Source: Anthoceros angustus (lineage: Eukaryota; Streptophyta; Anthocerotopsida; Anthocerotales; Anthocerotaceae). From it: DNA of 64,000 nt. Below, piece after piece: positions 26,471 through 38,029 of this stretch (positions within the stretch are counted from its first letter, which is position 1; each line of letters opens with the position of its first letter). The notes under the pieces are model-generated. The model saw only the letters and a program-made list of their open reading frames with translations. It made no database searches and had not been told where the DNA came from. The stretch spans positions 1,364,001 through 1,428,000 of the forward strand of contig VJWM01000068.1 in NCBI GenBank assembly GCA_010909165.1. The letters run 5' to 3'. The position numbers were made by a program, and so were the translations under genes.

Positions 26471-29400
26471 TGTAACAGTATCAGAGTCGCAGGCTTGTAT
26501 AATCCACAGCCCAGAGGTAGGTTAGTCTTGTTTAGAGGAGAGCCAGGGAGCAGCAGCATAGGGTCAAGCCTTGAGCCGGGTAGAGAGGCACAAGCCGCCT
26601 TCTTAGACGATTTGGGTAGCTGTGTCGTGTAAGGGAAAAAGTTCGCTCAACTGTGATAAACGAGCTTTTGAGAGCCATCCCCAGTGCATGTGTTAAACGC
26701 TCGCGACGCTCTTCTGGTCTTTCTCTTCTTCCCCACGTAGGCTCAGCAAAGTTTTGAAACTGATGTTGCAGAATTTGCAAGCAGTGACACATGTCAAGGC
26801 CAATCTGCGTCTCTGCAGGTACACGACGACTGAGATGGTGAGGTTCTTGCTGACTGTACGCTGTGGAGTGTGGACTGCTGTGACCCAAGGCCTTTTCGTT
26901 TCTGTCCGGACTCTGGTAGGGCAGAGCTCTGGAAGCCTGGTGGGAGCCAAAGGGAAGAGGACAAGCGAGAGGGGGGAAAAGGTGAGAGAAGAATGGTACT
27001 GTACAGCAGTAGGAGCTCGGAGATTGGTAAGAGTGAGGGGGAAGCAGGAGTGAGGGAAGTGGCAGAAGTGAGTGAGTGCACTGTGGACTCCAAAGGCGGC
27101 CTGCTTCGGGCCGGCGACGGCCGGGACCGGGGCCGGGGCCGGGGCAGTGGCAGACTTGCAGTGCGTTCGTTCCAACTTCAATTCAGGAGTGCGGACGGTA
27201 CTTGTCTCCTGGCATGAATTCGTTCCGCGGCCTCTGCCACTCGCGAGGTCTCCGATCTGGCGCAGCCCAACTTCCCCGTACAGAATCATCTGCATGATCT
27301 ATGAAGGCGTAATCAGAAGCATAATGGGGCTCTAATGCCAGGCCAGATGATGCGCTGGGCTCATCACTCTGCCCTGTCCAGTTCTCTGGAGGTTCGCGCT
27401 CAAGGAACTTGACCGCTGCGAAAGAGGCTTTGACAAGGCAACGCTGCTGATTCCCTCGTCACCCCGTGTCAGTGATGGCAGCACGCCATATGTAACATAT
27501 ATGTTTTCTCCACGACGCCATCACCGCCGCCCACATGCACTCATACATGTGACATCCATGAGTACATATGTATGTATGTATGTACATACATGGGAGTGTG
27601 GTACCCAAGTCTGCGCTGCACCCAGAATCCACAACGGTAACAAACGGAATGCTTTCATGCTTTCATCCAGCCACCGCAAGTCGTGGTCACTGTCTTGGTG
27701 CCGACAGACACACACAGACATGAAAGCCCATCACTGCCCGCAAAGACAATCAAAGCATCGGGAGCCATGCTCGAGTCGAGGGTGGAGAAAAACGAGGCGG
27801 AATCGCGCGAGCAAGCATGGAAATGCAATGATGTTGCACATGCGAGGAGCCTGGGCGTGCGGGCCGTCGCCTGGCTCGGCTCGTGCCACAGCAGGCACTC
27901 CGCTCGGTCAAGGCAGACATGGCTGGCATCATGGCCGGCGGTCTTTCAACAGCCTCTGGCCCTTGCACTACATACTGTATGTATTTACATGCAACATTCT
28001 CTCACTACGAGGAACCCCATTACATGACGGCTCCACCTCCTGCGTCTGCGCCTGCGTCTGCTCCTACGTCTGCTCCTGCTCCTGCCCCTGCCGGAGCCGC
28101 ATGATCCATCACCTGCACTAAAGCCGCCGTGATGGTGCATCGTTCTGGATCCATTACCAGGCTTGCAAATCCGCGTTTGCTGCCAAGCAGGACAGTCAAA
28201 TTGGGTCATTCATGGCGGATGCCAGTCAAAGCAGCCGGAGTCCGGACTTCATGGTACAGCACCAGTGCACTGCGGAGCGCAGCGCCTCCCTGCTCCCTCC
28301 ATTCGAGGCCACACATGGGCAAGGACACGCAGGTTCGGGGGCGCAGGAGGTAGGTGTAGCATCACAAGAGGAAGGCAACACAAAGCGTTTTGCAACAGGT
28401 GAAACATGGACAGGTGGTGGCGATGGCTGTACCGTCATTTCCCCCAACCTGCTGTCCATTTCCTGTACATATTCAGGTGCTCTCGGGGGAACGGCCGAGC
28501 TATGTAGGCATTTTTGTACTTTTTGACAGAGAGTTTAAAATTTCGTATTTATTTTTAATGATTCTTTCACCTAAATATCACAAAAAAGGCTGGCATTTCC
28601 ATTTCGGAATCAAATTAAATCTCAGTTTCATACTCCGTTTCGGTTCAGGTTCCGGTTCGAAATTCTCTTTCCTTGCTACGAGTGAGAAATGAAGCATTGT
28701 GTCGTGGTGCAAAAGACATTTTATACAAGTGTACTTCATGTCTTCTGAACAGGTTGTTATAAATTGTCGTGATAAAGTGTCTCCATATTTTTCAATCAGA
28801 TTTCAGCTTCTTACTTTTTCTAAAGTAGGAGAAACTTGAACCGAAACCTATTGTGTTAAAAGAAAAGAGACCTGAACCCTAATGGAGTTGGGAATTGAAA
28901 TTAAAATAGATTCTTAAATAATAGAAATGGAGTCTAAAACTGAAGTTGAAATTGATTTCAAAGCCACAGAAACCGGTCTGAATTGAAATCGAAATCAATT
29001 TTGAACCCACTCTAGGAGCATCACGAGCACCACGCAAACTATTGTTGAACAGTAAATGACCAATTTTTGTTCTGTGGTGGCAGAAAATGACTATCTTTAG
29101 AAGCTTCACAAACTCAATGAATACTTTCATACATGCCTTGTCTTCATATCACCGTCACGCAATGCTTCTTCGACAACCTGATCGAGGATGAAGGATGTGT
29201 AGGCCAATTAATCTTCCTAGTTATAACACTGTAGGACCTAGAGATGACTTTAGATAAAGAGCTTAGTTGCTCCTTTTTACAACAACCTTTGATATCCCCT
29301 TGTAGATTAGGCTCGTCCATCTATCCTCCTTCAATACATGGCTGACATACTAGACTTTCCTTATCACGTTTTTTTTACACAATTGCTGGTTTCATTAGAG

Positions 29401-29712
29401 CTTAATGCCTTGTCGAAAGACTGGTTAGAGGTTAATGTTGTGTTTCACGCAAGATGGAAGAGGGCCTTTTTGAGTGGGTTTTTCATTTTCGTCAAACATG
29501 GCCGTTTCTCAACCTTCTACGATGAGTCGAACCCTAATATGAAAATATATAAATATATGATAATTATCAGTTTTATGTATTCTATCGTTTCATATTTTAT
29601 TAAATAATATAATATTCTAGTTTCCTTCTATTTCCACGTCTTGAGAGAATCTTCCCACAAAAAACTTAGTTCTCGATGACACAATTCATCTACCCACCAT
29701 TCTCACAGCTTT

Positions 29713-30003
29713 AATTGATGCAACTTGCTCAATCCAAAATATGACCCCAACGTATCTTGACGAGCCAAAAAAAACTTAGTTGTGGCTAATGCAGCTCCTA
29801 TTTTTTAAGAGTCCGTCTAAAAATTTCATGGACTATGGCCACCATGGCTACTCAAATTGATGCAACTTGCTCAATCCAAAATATGACCCCCAACGTATCT
29901 TGACGAGCCAAAAAAAACTTAGTTGTGGCTAACGCAGCTCCTATTTTTTAAGAGTCCGTTTACAAAATTTCATGGACTATGGCCACCATGGCTACTCAAA
30001 ACG
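29713..30003. repeat. ~145-bp tandem duplication
   Basis: Two direct copies starting ATTGATGCAACTTGCTCAAT (29713 and about 29858) and running to GGCTACTCAAA. They differ by a few substitutions and one-base length changes. No gene is inside. Confidence 0.9.
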
Positions 30004-30626
30004 TATCCGTCAAAGCTACGGATGATATATGATAATTATTAGCCCATTTTACTCTACCATTTTCTTTATTTCATATTATTTTCTTGATATTCCTACATTT
30101 AGCATCACTAGAGAACGCATTTTTTCCGCTCGGGTTGAGAGGAGTGGAATCTAAGGGAACGGGCTGCCTGGACAGTGTTGTAGGCTATGAAATATTTATA
30201 TTATAATTGACAATTGGAGATTGTCTAAAAATGATCAAAAGGTGAATAATCCGCAGCAAGTGGGGCTGCCTGTTGTTAACGCCCTGCGGGGCTGCTGTTG
30301 ATGAAAATCCTGGTGAAGGACTTCAATGGATACTTTGAAGTACATATTTGTAAAAGTCTTCGAATTTTTTAAGAAAAAACACTTAATAAAACAAATAATT
30401 TTAAAGATACGAAGTAAAATATAAGATAAAGAATCGTTCTGAGTGGATTCGTCATGTCCCTAGGGTGAAGGAATGAGATAACTGTGTGACATCAGGCTTC
30501 TCTTGGATCGGAGAGGGAATGGATGAAATCCTGGTTGCTTAGCTTGTCGCATTTCGGTTGTTGTGTAGATAGTAGAGGGTATTATGAATATAGCTTTCGA
30601 ATACAACTAATATCGACCGACCAAGG

Positions 30627-32359
30627 TCAAGGCAGCCAGGGGAATCGAGAGAAGTCAGGCCTTCGACCTTCCATGTAGGCGTTCCTTCCCTCCTGGCCTT
30701 CCTCGGAGCCGTAAAAGAGCAGCGTTGCATTCCCAGCCAGCTCCTGCACATGCGAGAGCAGGAAGAGGAGAGCTAACTTAGTTCAAGCGCATGGTAATGC
30801 ATGAGTGTATGCGTGACGGGCAACAACATGTACCTGCAGGCCTGCATGGCCATCCTCCGCAGCATTGAGCGCCGACTTGCACACCCGGACGGCAGTTGGG
30901 CTGTTACGCAGGATCTCTCTGCACCATTTCACAGTCTCTTGCTCCAACTCTGCAAGCTGCAAACGAGGTAACGAGTTTGAGCACAGCATCAAGGTAGCCG
31001 GAGGACTTGAACGTAAGACGAAACAGGTCAGCTTACTGGAACTACGGTGTTGACAAGGCCCATCTCCTTGGCCTCCTGTGCATCGTAGAACCTGGCCAGG
31101 AACCACATCTCCCGAGCTTTCTTTTGGCCAACCTGTTGGGACAAGCATGCAGAGTGTGCAAACACGATGGGGGACGGGCATGGCATGGCATGGCATGGCA
31201 TGACATGTGGTCATAGGCTGCACAGAGGCCTTACCAGTCTTGCCATCATGGTGCATCCATATCCAGCATCGAAGCTTCCCACCTGGAGGCACAGGGAACA
31301 GTCCAGGACGACGAGATGAGGCAGGTAGCTTCAGCTGTCTTCAGGCGAAAGCACTTGCCAGAGGCGTTCCAAGAGCCAGAATAGCGACGGTGATCACCTT
31401 CGGGCCAGTTTGGCCAAACACGGCATTGTCAGCTGCGATTGTGAGGTCAGAAACCATGTGCAGAATGTGTCCACCGCCGACAGCATACCCGGCCACCTAG
31501 GGTTCCAGCCAAAGCACAAGCAAGAGAAGTGATGAGCCCGCGCTCCCCTGGCAGCTACTGCTGCAGAGTTCCCAATCCGCATACGAACGACGCACTCACC
31601 ATGGCGATGATGGGCTTGGGCAGCCGTTTCATCTGAACCTGCGGACAGAGCAGGTAACAGCTTCATTCCCATTGTATGGCCTGGTCCCGACCACGACAGC
31701 GTGAGAACAGTACCTGCAAGTCCAGCACGTTCAGTCTCCCATTAGCTCCAAGGCCTTCATACCCATGCTTCCCCCGAACAGCCTGATCCCCTCCGCTGCA
31801 AAACGCCTCAGTGCCCTGCAACAAGGCAACCGATGTGAGGGAATGCGAGGAAATGATTGCACCATCTCCATCCCGTCCGGGGGCGGCATTTACCTTGCCG
31901 GTGAGGATGACGACTCCCACTTTTGTGTCGTCCCGAGCGGCAGCGAAGGACCTTCCCAGCTCTGCCACTGTGAGCGGCGTGAACGCATTCCGCCTCTCCG
32001 GCCTGTTGATGGTTATCTGCACAAACCGCCGAGCGCACACAAAAAATTCAGACCATTCACTGCAATTTTCTTCCCTACCATTCCACCGCATTCCGCTGTC
32101 CTACCTTGACAATCCCCTCGCCCCGGGCCTTCTCGTACAACACTTCCTGGAGCTCCGGCCCAGGGAGGGTCACCGTCTCCCAGACGACGGGCTGGGAGGA
32201 CACCTGCCCGTGCACCCGGCCATAGCTGTTGTTGTAGGTGCTGGCGCAGCTGCTGAACGACAGGGATTCCAGGGGAGGCAGCTCCAAATCCCGGGTCCTC
32301 CTGGAGGGAGCCAAGTGCTGGGACACGGCTGCAACCCGGAATGCAGCACGCTGGTCCAT
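30627..32359 (-). CDS. menB/NS: 1,4-dihydroxy-2-naphthoyl-CoA synthase, peroxisomal
   Basis: Crotonase-fold enzyme that closes the naphthoate ring in phylloquinone (vitamin K1) synthesis. Nine GT-AG exons: 32105-32359, 31894-32016, 31714-31815, 31600-31638, 31398-31496, 31235-31282, 31037-31132, 30834-30956 and 30627-30743, summing to 333 residues. The N-terminus carries a type-2 peroxisomal signal, RVAAVSQHL (residues 8-16, pattern R-V-x5-H-L). Family motifs are [46 protein letters not shown] (the oxyanion-hole region), [16 protein letters not shown] and the C-terminal [12 protein letters not shown]. No breaks were found. A GGCAT run sits in the sixth intron (about 31180-31205). The start is chosen because it includes the targeting signal. 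Confidence 0.96.
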
Positions 32360-33167
32360 CCCCTCCTGCCTTACACTATCCAGGCATTCTAAAGGCCTCG
32401 ACGCGCAGTAATCAGGCCTAAGAGGCCTCGAATCCCATCCACTTTTTGCTCGGCCGCATTTGAGGTCGGCAGGCCGCGAACGCCGGCTGGCGTTGCAAAT
32501 AGAAAGTAGGCAAGCCAAAATTTTGGGATTTGAACAGGCCGTAAGAAGCATGTACCTATCGAAAATCAGCTCGACCTTAGCTGGAGCTTCTCTCTACGGA
32601 TTTCGGTCAATCTTCGAAGCTTTATTTAAAAGCTCCCAGTGAGATTGTATCCCCGTGAATTGTTTCAGTGAAGGTTGCAACCTACTTTTATTTTTCCCGG
32701 TAAGTTTGAAGTCTGAGAATAAGCGCCTTAGGCTCAGCCCCAGCGAACCGAAAGACGGCTTGATCACAACAGGAAGAAGAAGGAGCCGAGGAGGTTGTTC
32801 AAGTCCTACCACAGACTAAGATAATCCCTGACCTCCGTAATTTGGTCATCTCGGAAAAGGAATCCAAGCGGGGAGCCTGGCCAATCCGGTAAACGGCAGC
32901 GGCTCTGCAGCACTTTTTGGGGATCGTACGCCGGTCCATAAGCTGCAGCCTGTTATATCGAGGATGTCTCGAGGCCTGCAGGAGGCTGCAGGAGCCAGCT
33001 ATGGATCTGCTGATTGTCAAGGCTGAGTGGTGGGTGAGACTCCAAAAATGCACTGATAACAAGAAACCAAGGACGCGTCACGTACACTCGCTGCAGCCAA
33101 AGCATCTGAAGGTTCAGTACAAGTCAGTTTCTCAACTACCTATGTAGCGGAAGGTGCCGGTTCAAGC
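32360..33167. other. Intergenic between naphthoate synthase and RTF2
   Basis: About 800 bp: the 5' flank of the naphthoate synthase and the 3' flank of RTF2, both on the minus strand. No gene is seen. Confidence 0.5.
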
Positions 33168-35043
33168 CTAGGTCGTTTGATGCCCTGCTTCAGCAAACAC
33201 CACAAACTTCAATCGATACACCGGACACCACATACGCAACAGAAAGCGTTTTGCACACGTTCCGATCCCGAGATGGAATCTAATGGCAACCTTTTTCTGT
33301 CTGGTACTCCGGCGCTTTTGAAGTCTGTCCAGCAGTATTTGCTTCTGCTCCGCATCATAAGCACATGGATGTGAGTAAGTGCTCAGGATGACAGGATAAT
33401 GCATGCCGCATGTCTTCTGACTCAGTTGGGTCACTTAACTCATTCCCGCAGTACATACCTCGTCTTCGGAGCCATGTAAAAAAACTACGTCGTCGTCAGA
33501 GTACCCGACATTACAAAGAGGACATTTTCCATCCCTCACCTGCAAAACATAGGCTGTCAATTTGACGTGCGTCTCCCTACCACGCAAAATGCAACTGCAA
33601 ATCGTTTTGCCCAACAGCAGCCCTGTACTAATTTTTGAACATTCCCTGCCGAAACCGAGTACTATCTGGAAGTCCAGGACCATTAAGATTTCATAGTCAG
33701 CAGACCTGTTGGAGAGTCTGGGTGTTGAAAAAATGCCCACAACTCTGTATGGCTGATAACCTGTAGGAAGGCGCGACTAAATGTGAAATACAGATGTATA
33801 CTCTTCAACTGTGCAAGTGACATGCGAATTGGTGAGCAGAATTGCAATAATCACAGAGCAGTTCATGCCTGCTGGCGAAGGAAGAGCCAGTCAGAGGACA
33901 AATCCATTGCAGTAGACTCTGTCCCTTGACTCTGTCCCTTGATTCCTGCTTTGTGGATGATTCAGGGGCCCTGCAAAATCGCAACTCAAACACATCCTGA
34001 GCCAGGTGCAGGGTCAGTTGGCTCACAAAACTGAAGGTGTAAACCTTTGAGTAAGCTCATGATGCACGTGTCACAGCAACGGGCTACAGTGTGTTCTAAG
34101 GCCAGCCGAACTATGCTTCACCTTGAGAGACCGAATATGGCCATAGTCTGCCTCCCACTGCTCCCGATTCATGTGTCTCCACTGCAGTCCATGAAACATA
34201 TATTGATTTTACAAACACTAGGTGACTCCATGTTTGAGGGGAAGTCAACACTTGCTCAGCAACGCTTTACCAAATGACAGATCCAGCCATGATGGTGACA
34301 TAAATGTGGTATCATGTGATAAGGGTACCAACACAGTTACTTATCTTCACAAGGTAACGACTAACCTTTGCATTGTTGTCAAGAAAGATTTCATTCTTTG
34401 CCAACAAAAACTCCAGAACACTCTCCTTGTTATACCTGAAGAAAGAACCCACCAAGAGATGCATATGCTTAAGACCTACAATTAGAACTCTCTCCATCCC
34501 GAGTCAAGTGACCCATCTGCTGATACCTTGCAGCAAAGGAAAACTGTCACAGGAAGCTATCATTTCCTAAAGCTGTACAGACAATTCCCACCGGCCACAA
34601 TTCCCACCCGAGCAGCAAATTTCCAGTGTCATGCCAACAACAAGGTTGGTAACTGCAGTGTCAAGAGAATAGTACTGCTGATACCACAACGGCAGAAGCT
34701 GAGGGGATTCCCAACGCCACAGTTTCGGACCTCATTGCATGCATGAACAAAATCGACCCTCAGGCAAATGGCCACCTGTATAACTTCAGGAGCAAACATG
34801 TGACGGAACCGCCTCAAGACAGAACTGCTGATCAGACTGCCAACTGGACTAATCGCCGGCACTCCACATCATGGCGTGGCTTCTTGCATCAAATGGATTC
34901 AAGTAAGTAACCAGGGACACAAGAAACTAAGTCACAACGCTGTTTCTCGTTCATATCCCAAGACATGCACCCAAAAAAGTGTCCACGCGGTCCAGAGCCA
35001 CCAGGATCATGAAAGGCTTGCAAGATAGATCACTTCCATGTCA

Positions 35044-35087
<44 letters not shown>

Positions 35088-35420
35088 TCACTTACAACCT
35101 TCCAAGGTGACAGACCATCACGGGCTCCCTGCATATCACATAAACAACTGGTGAACCTCCTCGTGTATCCGACACAGCATGACTTTGTAAGCCTTGCATC
35201 TGGACACATGACCACACCTCAAAGGCAGGCCGGTGAGAGAACAGACGTTCCAACAAGCAGCAGGATCATCCGTGCTGGCCGAGCTGCTAGCCGCCACAAA
35301 GTCCGAGGAAAGTTGTCCCCCCCGAGTAGATCTTTGCTGCGACGTCTGAGAGGCCACCCGCCATGACGATCCACGCAATACATCAGACCTGGAAATGATG
35401 GTGCCGCCATCCAGCCCCAT
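33168..35420 (-). CDS. RTF2: RTF2-like replication termination factor 2
   Basis: Nuclear protein of the Rtf2 family, linked to replication-fork stalling and, in plants, to splicing. Proposed exons: 35218-35420, 35096-35128, 34366-34435, 34122-34151, 33869-33996, 33706-33760, 33459-33539 and 33168-33347; they sum to 259 residues in one frame. It begins MGLDGGTIISRSDVL, the family's near-invariant start. Then come WNVCSLTGLPL, LGRLYNKESVLEFLL, YGHIRSLKDVFELRF, WICPLTGSSF, SCGHFFNTQTLQQ and GKCPLCNVGYSDDDVVFLHG, the paired Cys/His motifs of the RING-like Rtf2 domain. The intron after 33869 must start with GC (GC-AG) to keep the frame. The tail after DGKCPLC is shorter and less basic than in many homologues; the last exon is the least certain. 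A long GA microsatellite (35047-35083) lies in intron 2. Confidence 0.85.
35047..35083. repeat. GA dinucleotide microsatellite
   Basis: About 18 GA units in RTF2 intron 2, some 15 bp from the 5' splice site of exon 2. Confidence 0.95.
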
Positions 35421-35676
35421 GTTCACCAAATTGGCGACTCAACGACGGCGTCCAGAGCTCGTGCTTGCCGGAGAATTTGAACCATTACGCCCATGCCGAT
35501 GTGTCAGGACCTCCGATTACCTTCCCTAAGGTCGGTTTTTTGTAGTTCATTGAAAAAATGCACCTGCACACGCAGAGGGATAGGCAGCCAGATCATTCCT
35601 AAACTAGGTACCTACTTTGGTAGTAGGTGTAACTGTAAGCCACCCGGTGATGAATGTTCGCGGGTTTCACCAGGTC

Positions 35677-35693
35677 AGATAGCAGCGTATTTT
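35677..35693. repeat. LINE target-site duplication, 3'-side copy
   Basis: The 17-bp sequence AGATAGCAGCGTATTTT, identical to 42393-42409. The next plus-strand bases are T-rich (TTGTTTT), as expected for the A-rich tail of a minus-strand LINE. Confidence 0.85.
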
Positions 35694-35948
35694 TGTTTTA
35701 GAGGAATTTATACAGCACTTTATAAATGGATGTGATCGTACAGCTCACCGGGAGCAAAAGCAGGGGTCAGACAGAGGCAACAAGTCGAGCAAGCGACCAA
35801 GCAGGCTGGGCCTACACATCGCGGCCAGCATAAAACACAGAAATAGGAATAAAGTGGCAGGCAAGGAGCTTCTTACTCAAACACCTCCCACCATCTCAGA
35901 CTTCATACCATATAGTTCGTTGAGCACACCATCCAGGCACTCCACCAA

Positions 35949-38028
35949 TTATGGTGGACATAAGAACGGGCAGTGATGGTACCACAAAGCCAGGATCCTC
36001 CTTCGCTCGGCTCCATCCCTCTCCATGCGCAGCCCGAATCTTCTCTCATCAGTGTCCTGGGGGAGAGAAATCAAGAGATCAGCGTTTTGCCAATCCCTCG
36101 ATTTGAATCGCTTCGGTTTATCCTTAAGCAATCCAGCAGCATTGAAAAGTACAGACGCCCAAATCTGGCAGAGCAACTTGTTGCACGTTGCAGGATCATC
36201 TCCCTTGAAAATCACGGCCGTCCAGTGGACCCACAAGACATGAATGGTAGTGGCACGAAGCACAGGCCACCATTGTCTTGATAGCCAGGCTTTTCCAGAA
36301 TCACCATCTAATCCAAAGAGCACAGTGAACTCAGATATAGTCAGATTCATGTCCTTCATAATCTTACGAATCCATGAGAGGATCTGCAACCATACTTTTT
36401 GTGCAAGAGTGCACCTGTAAAAGATAAGCTCACTGGTATGCTCTTGTCCCGAGCTGCAAATAGTGCAGGAGGGGCAGCCCATAGCTTCAAAGAAACCATT
36501 CCATCTGTCTGCGTTTGGAAGAGCAATACGTACTATTTGCCAAAGAGTGCACCTGAGACGTTCTAGCACGCCTGGGCTTTTCCAAACCATCCTGAGGATA
36601 CGAGAATGGAGAGCATATCTGACTTGATACTTTGCAGCAATTTTATGAAACTCCTGCGGCATAGAGTCATTCACCAGAAGTCTGTAAATGAATGAGGTCG
36701 AAACGTTAAGAAGTGACTTTGAAGTAGTGGTTTCATCCTCCTGACAAGTATTCGACCATCTCCACCTGCCAGGTTGAATCCGACAGAAGAAGGAGGCCGA
36801 TCCCTCCCACCAAAACTTGAAGCCCCATTGATTGGTCTGGCGGTTAAGTGAACAGCGACCGATTTTGATTGTTCGAAACCAAACAGGATAGTAACTTCCG
36901 TGAGTCCTGTTCCACAATGAGAGATATTACGTTGTCGAGGGGTTAGATAGCCCTCTCTATCAGGGAGAAACCTGTCAAAAAGGAACCCGACATCAGAAGC
37001 CTGGCTACACAAAAAGGCCGAGTCTGGGCACAAGGGGTGAGCCTGTGCCAAAGCAGGGTTGACCATGTAATACCTTCCGTCCTGTACAGCCTCTGGGATT
37101 TGAAGGAGTGTGAGAATTCCGTCAGATAAATCTTGTTGAACACTCTGGAGAATTAAGCGGGCGCATCTCCTAGAAACTTGGAAGTGCAGATATAAGGCCT
37201 AGTCAGGATTCCAAGTGCCCGCAGTATGATCCCAAAGATCTGCTAGAGAGACAATTCCCAGCCAACCTGCATTACGGAAATGCTGTGAGCGCTGAATTGC
37301 AGCAACTCTGTGGAACTTCCAAAGTCATAACAGCCTTGTAGGGGGAGAGCCAGAGCCTCAGCTTTAGAGGTAGGAGCACACCACTTGCACACCTTGAGGA
37401 TACACCGAAAGCTAGTCCAGATGGAATTCCAAAGTGGGGAGCCCCCAGAAACAGCGAGCTTAACAGAGGGAGCAAAGATGTTATGAAGATGTGGAGCCCC
37501 CCGCTGCGAGAGTCGAGCACTCCGTACTTGTACAGAAGAAAACTCTTCCACGGAAAATCTGTAGGCCCGATAGCTTAAGTATCCATTGGGCGTGTAAGGC
37601 TTGAGTTTTGAGAAACGGGTCAACAAGCCTTAGACCTCTATCAGCCTTAGGCTGGATGAGGATCTTCCATGCAACCTTCCTTACTTTGGAGGCTTCATCA
37701 ACCGGGCGACTCCAAAGGAACCGTAAAATCAGCGATTTGAACTTTTCCATATCGCTGGCAGAAGGAGCCCATACGAAAATGTAGTACCATAACGTGGCAG
37801 TGAGGATATGGTTGATGGCAATGATTCTGGCCGGCATACTAAGTTGTAAAACTTGCATGGCCCTAACCTTGCGAATAAAGTTTGCAAACACTTACTTGCC
37901 TAAAGCCATATTTTCATCCCCTTCCTACAGTGGAATTCCGAGATACTTGTGGAAGTGCTGCCCCTGGATCCTGTTAATATGTTTCACCGAAGCAAGCACA
38001 TCATCCCCCACATTCAGTCAGAGCATTA
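35949..38028 (-). pseudogene. LINE ORF2 C-terminus (RT thumb and zf-RVT), broken
   Basis: It starts near GQHFHKYLGIPL, the conserved motif just after the RT palm in plant L1-type LINEs. NFIRKVRAMQVLQLSMPARI, ILRFLWSR and KAWKILIQPKADRGLRL-like blocks follow (37481-37891). The zinc-binding C-terminus comes last: LWQIVRIALPNADRWNGFF, then CPSCTICSSGQEHTSELIFY RC (35949-36700). At least three frame changes or stops occur. Confidence 0.85.
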
Positions 38029-38029
38029 T

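Larger units (their letters stand above)
26322..30626. other. Gene-free stretch of 4.3 kb
   Basis: No recognisable gene. It contains a telomere-like GATTAGGG cluster (26437-26470), a TATG run (27566-27590), a Cys/Pro-codon microsatellite (CTGCGTCTGCGCCTGCGTCTG, near 28035-28095), AT-rich DNA from about 28500, and a 145-bp tandem duplication at 29713-30003. A GC-rich to AT-rich shift occurs near 28500. Confidence 0.5.

Noticed and set aside
26693-27295. 200-codon minus-strand open frame
   Set aside because: Low-complexity Pro/Leu/Thr content, no motif, and no conserved splice structure.
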